Origin: Mycobacterium sp. 852013-51886_SCH5428379
Lineage (GTDB): Bacteria; Actinomycetota; Actinomycetes; Mycobacteriales; Mycobacteriaceae
Direction: 5' to 3'
Assembly: GCF_001665575.1 (NCBI RefSeq)
Contig: NZ_LZSU01000021.1
Coordinates: 122,402-186,401 of the forward strand
Length of the DNA: 64,000 bases
Both the position numbers and the translations under genes were made by a program. The notes under the pieces were generated by a model. That model had not been told where the DNA came from and made no database searches. It was given only the letters and a program-made list of their open reading frames with translations. Numbering within the stretch: the stretch's first letter is position 1; every line of letters begins with the position of its first letter. Shown piece by piece: positions 28,644-38,144 of the stretch.

Positions 28644-29936
28644 ATGGCCGACAACCTGACCGGCGATGCGGTGGATCCGCCGTCGCTGGAACTGCTCGAC
28701 TCGGTGCCGGAGTCGCTGCTGCGCCGGGTCAAGCAGTACTCCGGCCGGCTGGCGACCGAGGCCGTCCACGTGATGGGCGACCGGCTGCCGTTCTTCGCCG
28801 AACTCGAGGCGTCCCAGCGGGCCAGCGTCCAGCTCGTGGTGCAGACCGCCCTGGTCAACTTCGCCGAGTGGATGCGCGATCCGCGCGGCGACGTCGGCTA
28901 CACCGCGGAGGCGTTCGCCCTGGTTCCGCAGGAGTTGACCAAGCGCATCGCGCTGCGGCAGACCGTCGACATGGTGCGGGTGACCATGGAGCACTTCGAG
29001 GACGTGGTGCCGCTGCTCGCCCGCAACCCGGCGCAGCGCACGGCGCTGACGGTCGGAATCCTGCGGTACAGCCGCAACCTCGCGTTCGCGGCGGCGTCGG
29101 GATACGCCGACGCGGCCGAGGCGCGCGGCGCCTGGGATACCCGGATGGAGGCCAACGTCGTCGACGCCGTGGTGCGCGGGGACATCGGCCCCGAACTGCA
29201 GTCGCAGGCCGCGACGCTGAACTGGGACGCCACCGCCCCGGCGACGGTGATCGTGGGATTGCCGCATCCCGAACGCAAAGATCTGGCCAGCGACGACGTC
29301 CGCGAGGTGGTCAGCCGTCACGACCGGGCCGTGCTCTCCGACGTGCACGGGACCTGGCTGGTCGTCATCGTGTCCGGTCCGCTCTCCCCCACCGAGCGTT
29401 TCCTGCGGGACCTGACCCGGGTGTTCGCCGACGGCCCGGTCGTCGTCGGCCCCACCGCGCCGACCCTGTCGGCGGCGCACCGCAGCGCCACCGAGGCCAT
29501 CTCCGGGATGAACGCGGTCGCCGGCTGGAGCGGTGCGCCGCGCCCGGTGGCGGCCCGGGAACTACTACCCGAACGCGCGCTGCTGGGCGACGCCACGGCC
29601 ATCGCCGCACTGGAGACCGAGGTGATGCGCCCGCTGGGCGACGCCGGACCCGCGCTCACCGAAACCCTGGACGCGTACCTGGATTCGGGCGGCGCGATCG
29701 AGGCCTGCGCACGTCAATTGTTCGTTCATCCAAACACCGTCCGCTACCGCCTCAAACGCATCGCCGACTTCACCGGGCGTGATCCGATGCTGCCGCGCGA
29801 CGCCTACGTGCTGCGGGTCGCCGCGACCGTGGGACGGCTGAGCCGGCAGGCCTACCTGCCGAGCACGTCAAATAGGACTTCGGCGCAGGTCCCGGCGGTG
29901 CGACCGGCCAGCCCGACCCTGACCCGGCCAGGCTGA
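28644..29936 (+). CDS. mabR: PucR-family regulator MabR of FAS-II genes
   Basis: The 430-residue protein has an N-terminal helical region, a central GGDEF-like PucR region and a C-terminal helix-turn-helix (IEACARQLFVHPNTVRYRLKRIADFTG, about residues 350-380). The M. tuberculosis orthologue Rv2242 is MabR, which binds the FAS-II operon promoter and affects mycolate synthesis. The same gene order is kept here, with fabD starting 128 bases downstream and a strong palindrome in the gap. The last 40 residues are a low-complexity Ser/Thr/Pro tail. The effector is not evident; long-chain acyl-CoAs are reported for the family member. Confidence 0.92.
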   Translation: MADNLTGDAVDPPSLELLDSVPESLLRRVKQYSGRLATEAVHVMGDRLPFFAELEASQRASVQLVVQTALVNFAEWMRDPRGDVGYTAEAFALVPQELTKRIALRQTVDMVRVTMEHFEDVVPLLARNPAQRTALTVGILRYSRNLAFAAASGYADAAEARGAWDTRMEANVVDAVVRGDIGPELQSQAATLNWDATAPATVIVGLPHPERKDLASDDVREVVSRHDRAVLSDVHGTWLVVIVSGPLSPTERFLRDLTRVFADGPVVVGPTAPTLSAAHRSATEAISGMNAVAGWSGAPRPVAARELLPERALLGDATAIAALETEVMRPLGDAGPALTETLDAYLDSGGAIEACARQLFVHPNTVRYRLKRIADFTGRDPMLPRDAYVLRVAATVGRLSRQAYLPSTSNRTSAQVPAVRPASPTLTRPG

Positions 29937-29977
29937 CAGATCGCGGGCCGGTCTCGATGGAGTCGCATCACATGCCG

Positions 29978-29998
29978 TTTTGTGGAGACTCCACAAAA
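29978..29998. promoter_or_regulatory. probable MabR operator upstream of the FAS-II operon
   Basis: A perfect 21-base palindrome has 10-base arms (TTTTGTGGAG and its complement CTCCACAAAA) around one central A. It lies 67 bases before fabD and just upstream of the likely -10 (CATAAT, 30014-30019), covering the -35 position. MabR is encoded immediately upstream. Confidence 0.75.
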
Positions 29999-30013
29999 TC
30001 CTAAGACGAGGTT

Positions 30014-30019
30014 CATAAT
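30014..30019 (+). promoter_or_regulatory. likely -10 box of the FAS-II operon
   Basis: CATAAT is the only good -10 candidate in the mabR-fabD gap. It predicts transcription starting near 30026, about 40 bases before the fabD GTG. Confidence 0.45.
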
Positions 30020-30064
30020 CTCTTACACGGCGCGAAACCGTCTTCACAGTGTTCTCTTAAAGAC

Positions 30065-31027
30065 GTGCCAAACGGACCTATCGTGCTGCTTGCGCCCGGA
30101 CAGGGTTCGCAGACCCCCGGAATGCTCCAGCCGTGGCTGGATCTCCCGGCTGCCGGCGAGCGTCTCGCCACCTGGTCTCAGATCAGTGGCCTCGATCTCG
30201 CCCGCCTCGGCACCACCGCGACCGCGGAGGAGATCACCGACACCGCTGTGACCCAGCCCCTCGTGGTGGCCGCGACGCTGCTGGCCCATGAGGAAGCGGT
30301 CCGGCGTCTGGGCGAGCGAAGCGACGGGGGAACCACCGGGTCGTTCGCCCCGGACACCGAGACGATCGTGGCCGGCCACTCGGTCGGAGAGATCGCCGCC
30401 TACGCCATCGCCGGCATCATCTCCGCCGACGACGCCGTCAAGCTCGCCGCCACCCGCGGCGCCGAGATGGCCAAGGCCTGCGCACTCGAGCCCACCGGAA
30501 TGGCTGCCGTGCTCGGTGGCGACGAGGCCTCCGTACTTGAAGCGCTGGACCGTTTCGATCTCATTCCCGCCAACCGCAACGCCGCGGGCCAGATCGTGGC
30601 CGCCGGCGCGGTGGCCGCGCTGGAGAAGCTGGCCGAGGATCCGCCGGCGAAGGCGCGGGTGCGCGTGCTCGCCACCGCGGGCGCGTTCCACACCCACTAC
30701 ATGGCCTCGGCGCTGGACGGATACGCCGCCGCCGCCGAGAGCGTCGTCACAGCCGACGCGCTCGAGCCGAACATCACACTTTTGTCGAACTCCGACGGGC
30801 AGCCGGTAACGTCGCCCGGTGACGCGATCGAGAAGCTGGTCGCCCAACTGACCCGGCCGGTGCGCTGGGATCTGTGCACCGCAACGATGCGGGAGCGCGA
30901 ACCCGCCGGGATCGTCGAATTCCCACCCGCCGGCACCCTCGTCGGCATCGCCAAGCGTGAACTCAAGGGGGTTCCGACGCGCGCCGTCAAGACCCCCGCG
31001 GACCTGGACGGGCTCGCCGAGCTCTGA
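30065..31027 (+). CDS. fabD: malonyl-CoA:ACP transacylase FabD
   Basis: The product has 320 residues from GTG. Motifs are LLAPGQGSQTPGM at the N terminus, the nucleophile elbow AGHSVGE with Ser106, and the catalytic His in AGAFHTHYM (about 209). It moves malonyl groups from CoA to AcpM for the KasA/KasB condensations. It is the first gene of the FAS-II operon, directly after the MabR-type promoter, and the 80-base gap to acpM could hold a processing site or second promoter. Confidence 0.97.
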   Translation: MPNGPIVLLAPGQGSQTPGMLQPWLDLPAAGERLATWSQISGLDLARLGTTATAEEITDTAVTQPLVVAATLLAHEEAVRRLGERSDGGTTGSFAPDTETIVAGHSVGEIAAYAIAGIISADDAVKLAATRGAEMAKACALEPTGMAAVLGGDEASVLEALDRFDLIPANRNAAGQIVAAGAVAALEKLAEDPPAKARVRVLATAGAFHTHYMASALDGYAAAAESVVTADALEPNITLLSNSDGQPVTSPGDAIEKLVAQLTRPVRWDLCTATMREREPAGIVEFPPAGTLVGIAKRELKGVPTRAVKTPADLDGLAEL

Positions 31028-31107
31028 CCACCATGTCCCGGGCATCCCGTCCGGGGCGGACTACCGAACGTCCATCAAGTATCAACACCGAGATAGAAGG
31101 AGCCCCT

Positions 31108-31401
31108 GTGGCCGCCACTCAGGAAGAAATCATCGCCGGTCTCGCCGAGATCATCGAAGAAGTCACCGGTATCGAGCCCTCGGAGGTCACCCCCGAGAAG
31201 TCGTTCGTCGACGATCTGGACATCGACTCGCTGTCCATGGTGGAGATCGCCGTGCAGACCGAGGACAAGTACGGCGTGAAGATCCCGGACGAGGACCTCG
31301 CGGGCCTGCGCACCGTCGGTGACGTCGTCGCCTACATCCAGAAGCTCGAGGAAGAGAACCCCGAGGCTGCCGCCGCGCTGCGCGATAAGTTCTCGCAGTG
31401 A
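31108..31401 (+). CDS. acpM: meromycolate-extension acyl carrier protein
   Basis: The product has 97 residues from the GTG at 31108, with GAAGGAG upstream. The phosphopantetheine site is [11 protein letters not shown] with Ser41, the same number as in M. tuberculosis AcpM. The C-terminal extension after the ACP fold ([19 protein letters not shown]) is the mycobacterial feature that lengthens AcpM beyond ordinary ACPs. It carries growing meroacyl chains. Its stop overlaps the kasA GTG start (GTGA). Confidence 0.98.
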   Translation: MAATQEEIIAGLAEIIEEVTGIEPSEVTPEKSFVDDLDIDSLSMVEIAVQTEDKYGVKIPDEDLAGLRTVGDVVAYIQKLEEENPEAAAALRDKFSQ

Positions 31402-32648
31402 CCAGGCCTTCCACGGCTAACGGAGCCTTCCCCAGCGTTGTCGTGACTGCCGTCGAGGCCACCACGTCGCTCGCGGCGGACATCGAGAGCACGTGGAAGG
31501 GCCTGCTGGCTGGCGAAAGCGGTATCCGCGTTCTCGAGGACGAGTTCGTCACCAAGTGGGACCTGCCCGTGCGCATCGGTGGTCACCTGGTGGACAACAT
31601 CGACTCGTACATGACCCGCATCGACATGCGACGCATGTCGTACGTGCAGCGCATGTCGAAGCTGTTGTCCGGTCGCCTCTGGGAGACCGCGGGTAAGCCC
31701 GAGGTCGATCCGGATCGGTTCGCCGTCATCATCGGCACCGGTCTGGGCGGCGGCGAGAAGATCGTCGAGACCTACGACGCGATGAACGAGGGCGGGCCCC
31801 GCAAGGTGTCCCCGCTCGCCGTTCAGATGATCATGCCCAACGGTGCGGCGGCGGTCGCCGGTCTCGAACTGGGTGCGCGCGCCGGGGTCATCACCCCGGT
31901 GTCGGCGTGCTCGTCGGGGTCGGAGGCCATCGCCCACGGTTGGCGCCAGATCGTCATGGGTGACGCCGACTTCGCGGTCGTCGGTGGCGTCGAGGGCGGC
32001 ATCGAAGCGCTGCCCATCGCAGCGTTCTCGATGATGCGCGCGATGTCGACCCGCAACGAGGACCCCGAGGGTGCCTCGCGGCCGTTCGACAAGAACCGGG
32101 ACGGCTTCGTCTTCGGCGAGGCGGGCGCGATGATGATCATCGAGACCGAGGAGCACGCCAAAGCCCGCGGTGCGACGCCGATCGCCCGGTTGATGGGGGC
32201 GGGTATCACCTCCGATGCCTTCCACATGGTGGCTCCGGCAGCGGACGGCCTCCGGGCCGGCGCAGCGATGAAGCGGGCGATGGAGACGGCGGGTCTGTCC
32301 GCCAAGGACATCAACCACGTCAACGCGCACGCCACCGCCACCCCAATCGGTGACACCGCCGAGGCCAACGCGCTTCGGGTCGCCGGTGTGGAGCACGCCG
32401 CGGTGTACGCACCGAAGTCGGCGCTCGGCCACTCGATCGGTGCGGTCGGTGCGCTGGAGTCGATCCTCACGGTGCTGGCGCTGCGGGACGGCGTCATTCC
32501 GCCCACACTGAACTATGAGACCCCGGATCCCGAGATCGATCTCGATGTCGTTGCGGGCGAGCCACGGTACGGCGACTACCAGTACGCCATCAACAACTCG
32601 TTCGGATTCGGTGGCCACAATGTGGCGCTGGCGTTCGGTCGCTACTGA
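31398..32648 (+). CDS. kasA: beta-ketoacyl-ACP synthase KasA
   Basis: The 416-residue protein has every active-site residue at the M. tuberculosis numbering: Cys171 (SACSSGSE), His311 (NAHATATP), Lys340 and His345 ([11 protein letters not shown]). It performs the first rounds of meromycolate elongation by condensing malonyl-AcpM with acyl-AcpM, and is the target of thiolactomycin. It is coupled to acpM by a 4-base overlap. Confidence 0.98.
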   Translation: MTRPSTANGAFPSVVVTAVEATTSLAADIESTWKGLLAGESGIRVLEDEFVTKWDLPVRIGGHLVDNIDSYMTRIDMRRMSYVQRMSKLLSGRLWETAGKPEVDPDRFAVIIGTGLGGGEKIVETYDAMNEGGPRKVSPLAVQMIMPNGAAAVAGLELGARAGVITPVSACSSGSEAIAHGWRQIVMGDADFAVVGGVEGGIEALPIAAFSMMRAMSTRNEDPEGASRPFDKNRDGFVFGEAGAMMIIETEEHAKARGATPIARLMGAGITSDAFHMVAPAADGLRAGAAMKRAMETAGLSAKDINHVNAHATATPIGDTAEANALRVAGVEHAAVYAPKSALGHSIGAVGALESILTVLALRDGVIPPTLNYETPDPEIDLDVVAGEPRYGDYQYAINNSFGFGGHNVALAFGRY

Positions 32649-32689
32649 TCGCGACCTGACGTAGGACATCTCGTTTGGAGTAAGTAGTC

Positions 32690-33958
32690 ATGGCACGGAC
32701 AACGGGCAATCGGCTGTCGACGGGGAACGGTTTCCCCAACGTCGTCGTCACCGGCATCGCGATGACGACTGCGCTGGCGACCGATGCGGAGACCACCTGG
32801 CAGCGTCTGCTCGACGGCCACAGTGGTATCCGCAAGCTCGAGGATCCGTTCGTCGAGGAGTACGACCTGCCGGTGCGCATCGGCGGCCATCTCCTGGAGG
32901 ATTTCGACAGCGAACTGGACCGGGTCGAACTCCGCCGGTTGTCGTACCTGCAGAAGATGTCGACGGTGCTCAGCCGCCGGGTGTGGGAGCAGGCCGGTTC
33001 GCCGGACGTCGATCCCCGCCGGCTGATGGTGTCCATCGGCACCGGGATGGGTTCCACCGAGGAACTGCTGTACGCCTACGACGGTATGCGGGCCAAGGGC
33101 CTCAAGGCCGTGTCTCCGCTGGCCGTGCAGATGTACATGCCGAACGCCGCTGCGGCGGCGGTCGGACTGGAGCGCAAGGCCCGCGCCGGGGTGGTCACCC
33201 CGGTGTCGGCCTGCGCCTCCGGGTCGGAGGGCATCGCCCAGGCCTGGCGCAACATCGTCCTGGGCGAAGCGGACGTCGCGATCTGCGGCGGCGTGGAGAC
33301 GAGGATCGAGGCGGTGCCGATCGCCGGCTTCGCACAGATGCGCATCGTGCTCTCCACCACCAATGACGATCCCGCGGGCGCCTGCCGGCCGTTCGACCGG
33401 GATCGCAACGGCTTCGTGTTCGGCGAGGCCGGCGCGCTCATGGTCATCGAGACCGAAGAGCACGCCAAGGCCCGCGGCGCAAAGATCCTCGCCCGCATCA
33501 TGGGCGCGAGCATCACCTCCGACGGCTACCACATCGTGGCGCCGGATCCCAATGGCGAGCAGGCGGGCTGGGCGATGACCCGGGCCATCCAGCTCGCGGG
33601 TCTGCAGCCGTCGGACATCGACCACGTCAACGCGCACGCGACCGGCACCAGCGTCGGCGACGTGGCCGAGAGCAAGGCCATCAACAACGCGATGGGCGGG
33701 CACCAGCCCGCCGTGTACGCGCCCAAGGGTGCCCTCGGGCACTCGGTCGGCGCGGTCGGCGCGGTCGAGTCGATCCTGACCGTGCTGGCGTTGAAGAACG
33801 GGGTGATCCCCCCGACGCTCAACTTGAAGAACCTCGACCCGGAGATCGATCTGGACGTCGTCGCAGGTTCACCGCGTCCTGGCAACTACCAGTACGCCAT
33901 CAACAACTCTTTCGGATTCGGCGGGCACAACGTAGCGGTCGCGTTCGGGAAGTACTAG
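32690..33958 (+). CDS. kasB: beta-ketoacyl-ACP synthase KasB
   Basis: The 422-residue paralogue of KasA keeps Cys175 (SACASGSE), His316 (NAHATGTS), Lys346 and His351 ([11 protein letters not shown]). KasB extends meroacyl chains to full length after KasA and affects acid-fastness and wall impermeability. The ATG at 32690 has TTTGGAG upstream. It is 41 bases after kasA and 10 before accD6. Confidence 0.97.
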   Translation: MARTTGNRLSTGNGFPNVVVTGIAMTTALATDAETTWQRLLDGHSGIRKLEDPFVEEYDLPVRIGGHLLEDFDSELDRVELRRLSYLQKMSTVLSRRVWEQAGSPDVDPRRLMVSIGTGMGSTEELLYAYDGMRAKGLKAVSPLAVQMYMPNAAAAAVGLERKARAGVVTPVSACASGSEGIAQAWRNIVLGEADVAICGGVETRIEAVPIAGFAQMRIVLSTTNDDPAGACRPFDRDRNGFVFGEAGALMVIETEEHAKARGAKILARIMGASITSDGYHIVAPDPNGEQAGWAMTRAIQLAGLQPSDIDHVNAHATGTSVGDVAESKAINNAMGGHQPAVYAPKGALGHSVGAVGAVESILTVLALKNGVIPPTLNLKNLDPEIDLDVVAGSPRPGNYQYAINNSFGFGGHNVAVAFGKY

Positions 33959-33968
33959 GAGGAACCAC

Positions 33969-35402
33969 ATGACGACGATGCAGAGCCGACCGGCCCCCGG
34001 CGCCGACGGTGAGTCGGTCGACCCGCGCGATCCGCTGCTCCGTCTGTGCACGTTCTTCGACGACGACAGCGTGGAACTGCTGCACGAGCGGGACCGCTCG
34101 GGTGTGCTGGCCGCCGCGGGCACCGTCAACGGCGTGCGCACCATCGCGTTCTGCACCGACGGCACCGTCATGGGTGGCGCGATGGGCGTCGACGGTTGCC
34201 GCCACATCGTCGATGCCTACGACACCGCCATCGAGGAACAGAGCCCGATCGTGGGGATCTGGCACTCGGGTGGCGCCCGGCTCGCCGAGGGCGTCAAGGC
34301 CCTGCACGCGGTGGGTCTGGTGTTCGAGGCGATGATCCGCGCCTCGGGGTACATCCCGCAGATCTCTGTGGTCGTCGGTTTCGCCGCGGGCGGCGCCGCC
34401 TACGGTCCGGCGCTCACCGACGTCGTCATCATGGCGCCCGAGGGGCGCGTGTTCGTCACCGGACCCGACGTCGTGCGCAGCGTGACCGGCGAGGACGTCG
34501 ACATGGCCTCGCTCGGCGGCCCGGACACCCACCACAAGAAGTCCGGCGTGTGCCACATCGTCGCCGACGATGCCGACGACGCCTACGAGCGTGGCCGCCG
34601 GCTGGTCGGATTGTTCTGCCAGCAGGGTCATTTCGACCGCACCAAGGCCGAGGCCGGCGACACCGACCTCACCGCGCTGCTGCCCGAGTCGGCCCGCCGC
34701 GCCTACGACGTGCACCCGCTGGTCAACGCGCTGCTCGACGAGGGTGCGCCCTTCGAGGAGTTTCAGGCCAAGTGGGCGCCCTCGATGGTCGTCGGCCTGG
34801 GCCGGCTGGCCGGTCGCAGCGTCGGCGTGCTCGCCAACAACCCGTTGCGCCTCGGCGGCTGCCTGAACTCCGAGTCCGCCGAGAAGGCGGCCCGCTTCGT
34901 GCGGCTGTGCGACGCGTTCGGCATCCCGATCGTCGTCATCGTCGACGTGCCCGGCTACCTGCCCGGCGTGGACCAGGAGTGGGGCGGTGTGGTTCGCCGC
35001 GGCGCCAAGCTGCTGCACGCGTTCGGTGAGGCCACCGTTCCGCGCGTCACGCTGGTCACCCGCAAGATCTACGGCGGCGCCTACATCGCGATGAACTCCC
35101 GGTCGCTGGGTGCGACCAAGGTGTTCGCGTGGCCGGACGCCGAGGTCGCCGTGATGGGCGCCAAGGCCGCCGTCGGCATCCTGCACAAGAAGAAGCTGGC
35201 CGCGGCCGCACCCGAGGAGCGCGACGCGCTGCACGAGCAGCTCGCCGTCGAGCACGAGCGGATCGCGGGCGGCGTGGACAGCGCCATCGAGATCGGCGTG
35301 GTGGACGAGAAGATCGATCCCTCCCACACCCGCAGCAAGCTGACCCAGGCCCTGGCCGAGGCGCCCGCCCGCCGCGGCCGCCACAAGAACATCCCGCTGT
35401 AG
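33969..35402 (+). CDS. accD6: acyl-CoA carboxylase beta subunit AccD6
   Basis: The 477-residue carboxyltransferase has the two crotonase-fold halves of the AccD family. These include the acyl-CoA oxyanion glycines (HSGGARLAEGVKAL, GFAAGGAAYGPAL) and the second biotin-side motif (VDVPGYLPGVDQEWGG, RKIYGGAYIAMNSRSLGA). AccD6 works with the AccA3 biotin subunit to make malonyl-CoA. As last gene of the FAS-II operon it supplies the extender used by FabD, KasA and KasB. The start has AGGAGG seven bases upstream. Confidence 0.97.
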   Translation: MTTMQSRPAPGADGESVDPRDPLLRLCTFFDDDSVELLHERDRSGVLAAAGTVNGVRTIAFCTDGTVMGGAMGVDGCRHIVDAYDTAIEEQSPIVGIWHSGGARLAEGVKALHAVGLVFEAMIRASGYIPQISVVVGFAAGGAAYGPALTDVVIMAPEGRVFVTGPDVVRSVTGEDVDMASLGGPDTHHKKSGVCHIVADDADDAYERGRRLVGLFCQQGHFDRTKAEAGDTDLTALLPESARRAYDVHPLVNALLDEGAPFEEFQAKWAPSMVVGLGRLAGRSVGVLANNPLRLGGCLNSESAEKAARFVRLCDAFGIPIVVIVDVPGYLPGVDQEWGGVVRRGAKLLHAFGEATVPRVTLVTRKIYGGAYIAMNSRSLGATKVFAWPDAEVAVMGAKAAVGILHKKKLAAAAPEERDALHEQLAVEHERIAGGVDSAIEIGVVDEKIDPSHTRSKLTQALAEAPARRGRHKNIPL

Positions 35403-35419
35403 ATCGTCTGCCGGTGCGC

Positions 35420-36298
35420 TCAGCGCTTCGGGACGATCATCACGGGAACGGGGCTGTGCCGCAGGATCTTTGCCGCGGCCGACCCGAGGAACACCTGCGC
35501 GGCCGGTCCCGCCGCGCCGGAGCCGAGCAGCAGCAGGTCCCCCGGTTCCCATGCGACGTCCTCGACCGCCTCGCGCCAGTCGTGTGACACCCCGACGACG
35601 AACTCGACGTCCGGGACGCCGACGCGGGCACGAACGTCGTTGAGCTGTCTGGTGATCTCGTCGATGGTGCGCCGCGACCACTGCTCGACGACGAGACCTT
35701 CCGCGGACGGTTCGATCGACCCGCTGAACACCGTCACCGGCCGGACCGAGAACGAGGCGATGCGCAGCCCTACCGACCACCGGGTGGCGAGTTCGACGGC
35801 GGTCTCGATCAGCCGGACGGCGTCGGCGTGTCCGCCGTAGGCGACCGTCAGGCGGCGGATCGGTCCCTCGCGGGCGGGATAGCTGCGCGGGGCGATCGCC
35901 ACCGGTACCGCGGCGGTGTGGACCAGGCGATCGGTGACGCTTCCGAGCGCCACGCGGCCGAGCAGACCCGACGACGAGGACCCGACGACCACCACTTCCG
36001 CGCTGTGATGTGTCGCCAGTTCGGTCAGCCCTTCGGGAATTGACGTCGCCTCGTGCACGACGACGGAAATCTCGACGCCACCGGACATCTCGGCGACCAC
36101 CCGCTCCAGCGACACCCGTGCCTGAGCCGTGAGGTAGCTCAGGTACTCCCTCTGGATCGGATCGTCGCGTGGAGGCCACGGCCGCTCCACTATCGCGGCG
36201 GCGATGATGCGATCGAACGTGCACCGGGCGAGTTCTGCGGCGAGGTGCAGCGGTGCGCTGCCGTGCCCGCTGGCGCTGAACCCGGCGACGATCGTCAT
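35420..36298 (-). CDS. tandem universal stress protein
   Basis: The 292-residue protein has two Usp domains. Each ends in the ATP-binding glycine motif: VVVGSSSSGLLGRVALGSVTD near residue 110, and LLLGSGAAGPAAQVFLGSAAAKIL near residue 260. Tandem Usps bind ATP or cAMP and help in hypoxia or stress. The start at 36298 overlaps the stop of the upstream permease by ATGA. A longer frame inside the permease gene is rejected because it lacks a ribosome site. Coupling with a permease that itself ends in a Usp-like tail suggests that this protein regulates transport. Confidence 0.92.
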   Translation of the reverse strand: MTIVAGFSASGHGSAPLHLAAELARCTFDRIIAAAIVERPWPPRDDPIQREYLSYLTAQARVSLERVVAEMSGGVEISVVVHEATSIPEGLTELATHHSAEVVVVGSSSSGLLGRVALGSVTDRLVHTAAVPVAIAPRSYPAREGPIRRLTVAYGGHADAVRLIETAVELATRWSVGLRIASFSVRPVTVFSGSIEPSAEGLVVEQWSRRTIDEITRQLNDVRARVGVPDVEFVVGVSHDWREAVEDVAWEPGDLLLLGSGAAGPAAQVFLGSAAAKILRHSPVPVMIVPKR

Positions 36299-38115
36299 TG
36301 CGCGGCCGTGATCTCGGTGTATGCGGCGACCACGTGGGTTACCGGCACCTTGTGCTGCGCGCGAGCGCGGTCGACGACGTCGAAACGCTGCCACACCGAC
36401 TGTTCGGGTGGCAGGGTCGAGATGACGATCTGGTCGGGTTCGAACTCGTCGACGGCATCTGACAGCGCCCGCAGCGGTCGCTGGTCGCCGAGCTTTCCCT
36501 CCGCACTGAACTCGTGCCCACGCAGCGTCTTCAGCGTGTGCTGCAGGCGTTCGGTCGCGGCTTTCTGGGTTGCTTCATGGACGTCGAGTGGGCCGTGGGT
36601 GGCCGCGGCGCCGGTCTCGATCGGGCTTACCGGCACCACCACGAAGTACCGGGTCTCCTGGTCGGCGCCGATCCGGTGCAACTCTTCGAGCAGTTCGGTG
36701 GAGTCCACGGTCTGATTGGCCAGGACCAGCACCCGGTGCGGGGCTCCGGTACCTGGGACCCCCTCGGGTGCAGGCCGCCGCTTGAGGAACCGCTTGTTGA
36801 AGAAGTACAGCGCCAAGACCACCGCCCACGACAGCAGACTCAGCACCAGTTGGGATCGAAGCTTGTCGTCGATGAACATCTGCACCAGGATCGCGACGAT
36901 GCCCACCGCGGTGAGCACCGACAGGACCGGGAACAGCCACATCTTCACGCGCAGTTCGGAGTCCGGTGCGCGCCGGCGCAGGATGATCTGCGACACCGCG
37001 ATGAGCAGGTAGACGAACAGGATGATGGCGCCACTGGAGTTGAGCAGGAACGCGAAGATGGTGTCCGGCGACACCGCGGCTGCGATCACGCACAGGAAGC
37101 CGACCACTGACGATGCCAGGATCGCCTGGGCAGGCACTCCCCTGCGGGTCACCCGGACCAGCGACGGCGGCGCCTCCCGCCGGGCGGCGAGGACGAAGAG
37201 CATCCGCGACGCCGTGTACATCCCGGAGTTCAGACAGCTCAGCACCGCCGTCAGCACCACGGCGTTCATGACGTGGTCGGCATAGGGGATGCCCATCTCG
37301 GTGAACGCCGCGACGAACGGGGACGCGGCGATGCCCTCGTCGTTCCACGGCAGGATCGTCACCAGTAGCAGCGCCGAGCCCACGTAGAACAACAGGATGC
37401 GCACGATCACCGAGTTGGCTGCCTTGGCCACCGCCCGCTCCGGATCCGACGACTCGGCCGCCGCGATCGTCGCGATCTCGGCGCCCACCATCGAGAAGAT
37501 CACCGTGACGATCCCGACGGTGATCACCCCGAATCCCATCGGCATGAAGCCGCCGTGCGCGGTGAGGTTCGAGAAGTCGGCGTCCTTCCCCGGCCACAGT
37601 CCCAGCACGAACAGCGCGCCGAGCGCGATGAACGCAAGGATCGCGGCGACCTTGATGCCGGCGAACCAGAACTCGAACTCGCCGTAAGACTTCACCGAGA
37701 ACAGATTCGTGGCGGTCATCAGCACCATGAACACCAGCGATGACGCCCACAGCGGGACATCGATCCAGTACTGGATGATCTTGGCGCCGGCGATCGCCTC
37801 GAAGCCGACGACGATGACCCAGAAGTACCAGTACAGCCAGCCGACGGAGAAGCCCGCCCAGTTGCCAAGGGCGTTGCGCGAGTAGTCGGCGAACGAACCC
37901 GTCGACGGGTTGGCGACCGCCATCTCGGCGAGCATCCGCATCACCATGATGATGAGCACGCCGCTCATTGCATAGGTGAGGAAGGAGCCGGGACCCGTGT
38001 CGGCGATCACCACACCGGACCCGACGAACAAGCCGGCGCCGATCACGCCGCCGATGGCAATCATCCGCAGTTGGCGCTGGTTGAGCGCCTTTTTGAGGGT
38101 AGGAGTCGTACTCAT
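36295..38115 (-). CDS. APC amino acid permease with C-terminal cytoplasmic domain
   Basis: The 606-residue protein has about 12 membrane helices in residues 15-455, beginning with the APC motif MIAIGGVIGAGLFVGSG and the conserved Glu in VIFSMVGAEIATIAAAESSDPE. This resembles GABA, asparagine and aromatic amino acid permeases. After the last helix a soluble domain of about 140 residues follows (HRVLVLANQTVDSTELLEEL, PDQIVISTLPP), with a Usp-like alternating strand-helix pattern. Substrate is unknown. It is in one operon with the tandem Usp gene downstream. Confidence 0.88.
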   Translation of the reverse strand: MSTTPTLKKALNQRQLRMIAIGGVIGAGLFVGSGVVIADTGPGSFLTYAMSGVLIIMVMRMLAEMAVANPSTGSFADYSRNALGNWAGFSVGWLYWYFWVIVVGFEAIAGAKIIQYWIDVPLWASSLVFMVLMTATNLFSVKSYGEFEFWFAGIKVAAILAFIALGALFVLGLWPGKDADFSNLTAHGGFMPMGFGVITVGIVTVIFSMVGAEIATIAAAESSDPERAVAKAANSVIVRILLFYVGSALLLVTILPWNDEGIAASPFVAAFTEMGIPYADHVMNAVVLTAVLSCLNSGMYTASRMLFVLAARREAPPSLVRVTRRGVPAQAILASSVVGFLCVIAAAVSPDTIFAFLLNSSGAIILFVYLLIAVSQIILRRRAPDSELRVKMWLFPVLSVLTAVGIVAILVQMFIDDKLRSQLVLSLLSWAVVLALYFFNKRFLKRRPAPEGVPGTGAPHRVLVLANQTVDSTELLEELHRIGADQETRYFVVVPVSPIETGAAATHGPLDVHEATQKAATERLQHTLKTLRGHEFSAEGKLGDQRPLRALSDAVDEFEPDQIVISTLPPEQSVWQRFDVVDRARAQHKVPVTHVVAAYTEITAAQ

Positions 38116-38144
38116 CGCATCGGACTACCCGATTGTGGCCTACG

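Noticed and set aside
35420..35600. Possible continuation of the FAS-II operon after accD6
   Set aside because: The next gene is on the opposite strand and encodes a universal stress protein, so the operon ends at accD6.
33900..36224. 774-residue minus-strand frame across accD6 and the Usp gene
   Set aside because: It is a shadow of AccD6 and of the Usp gene in another frame, Arg/Gly-rich and without recognisable motifs.
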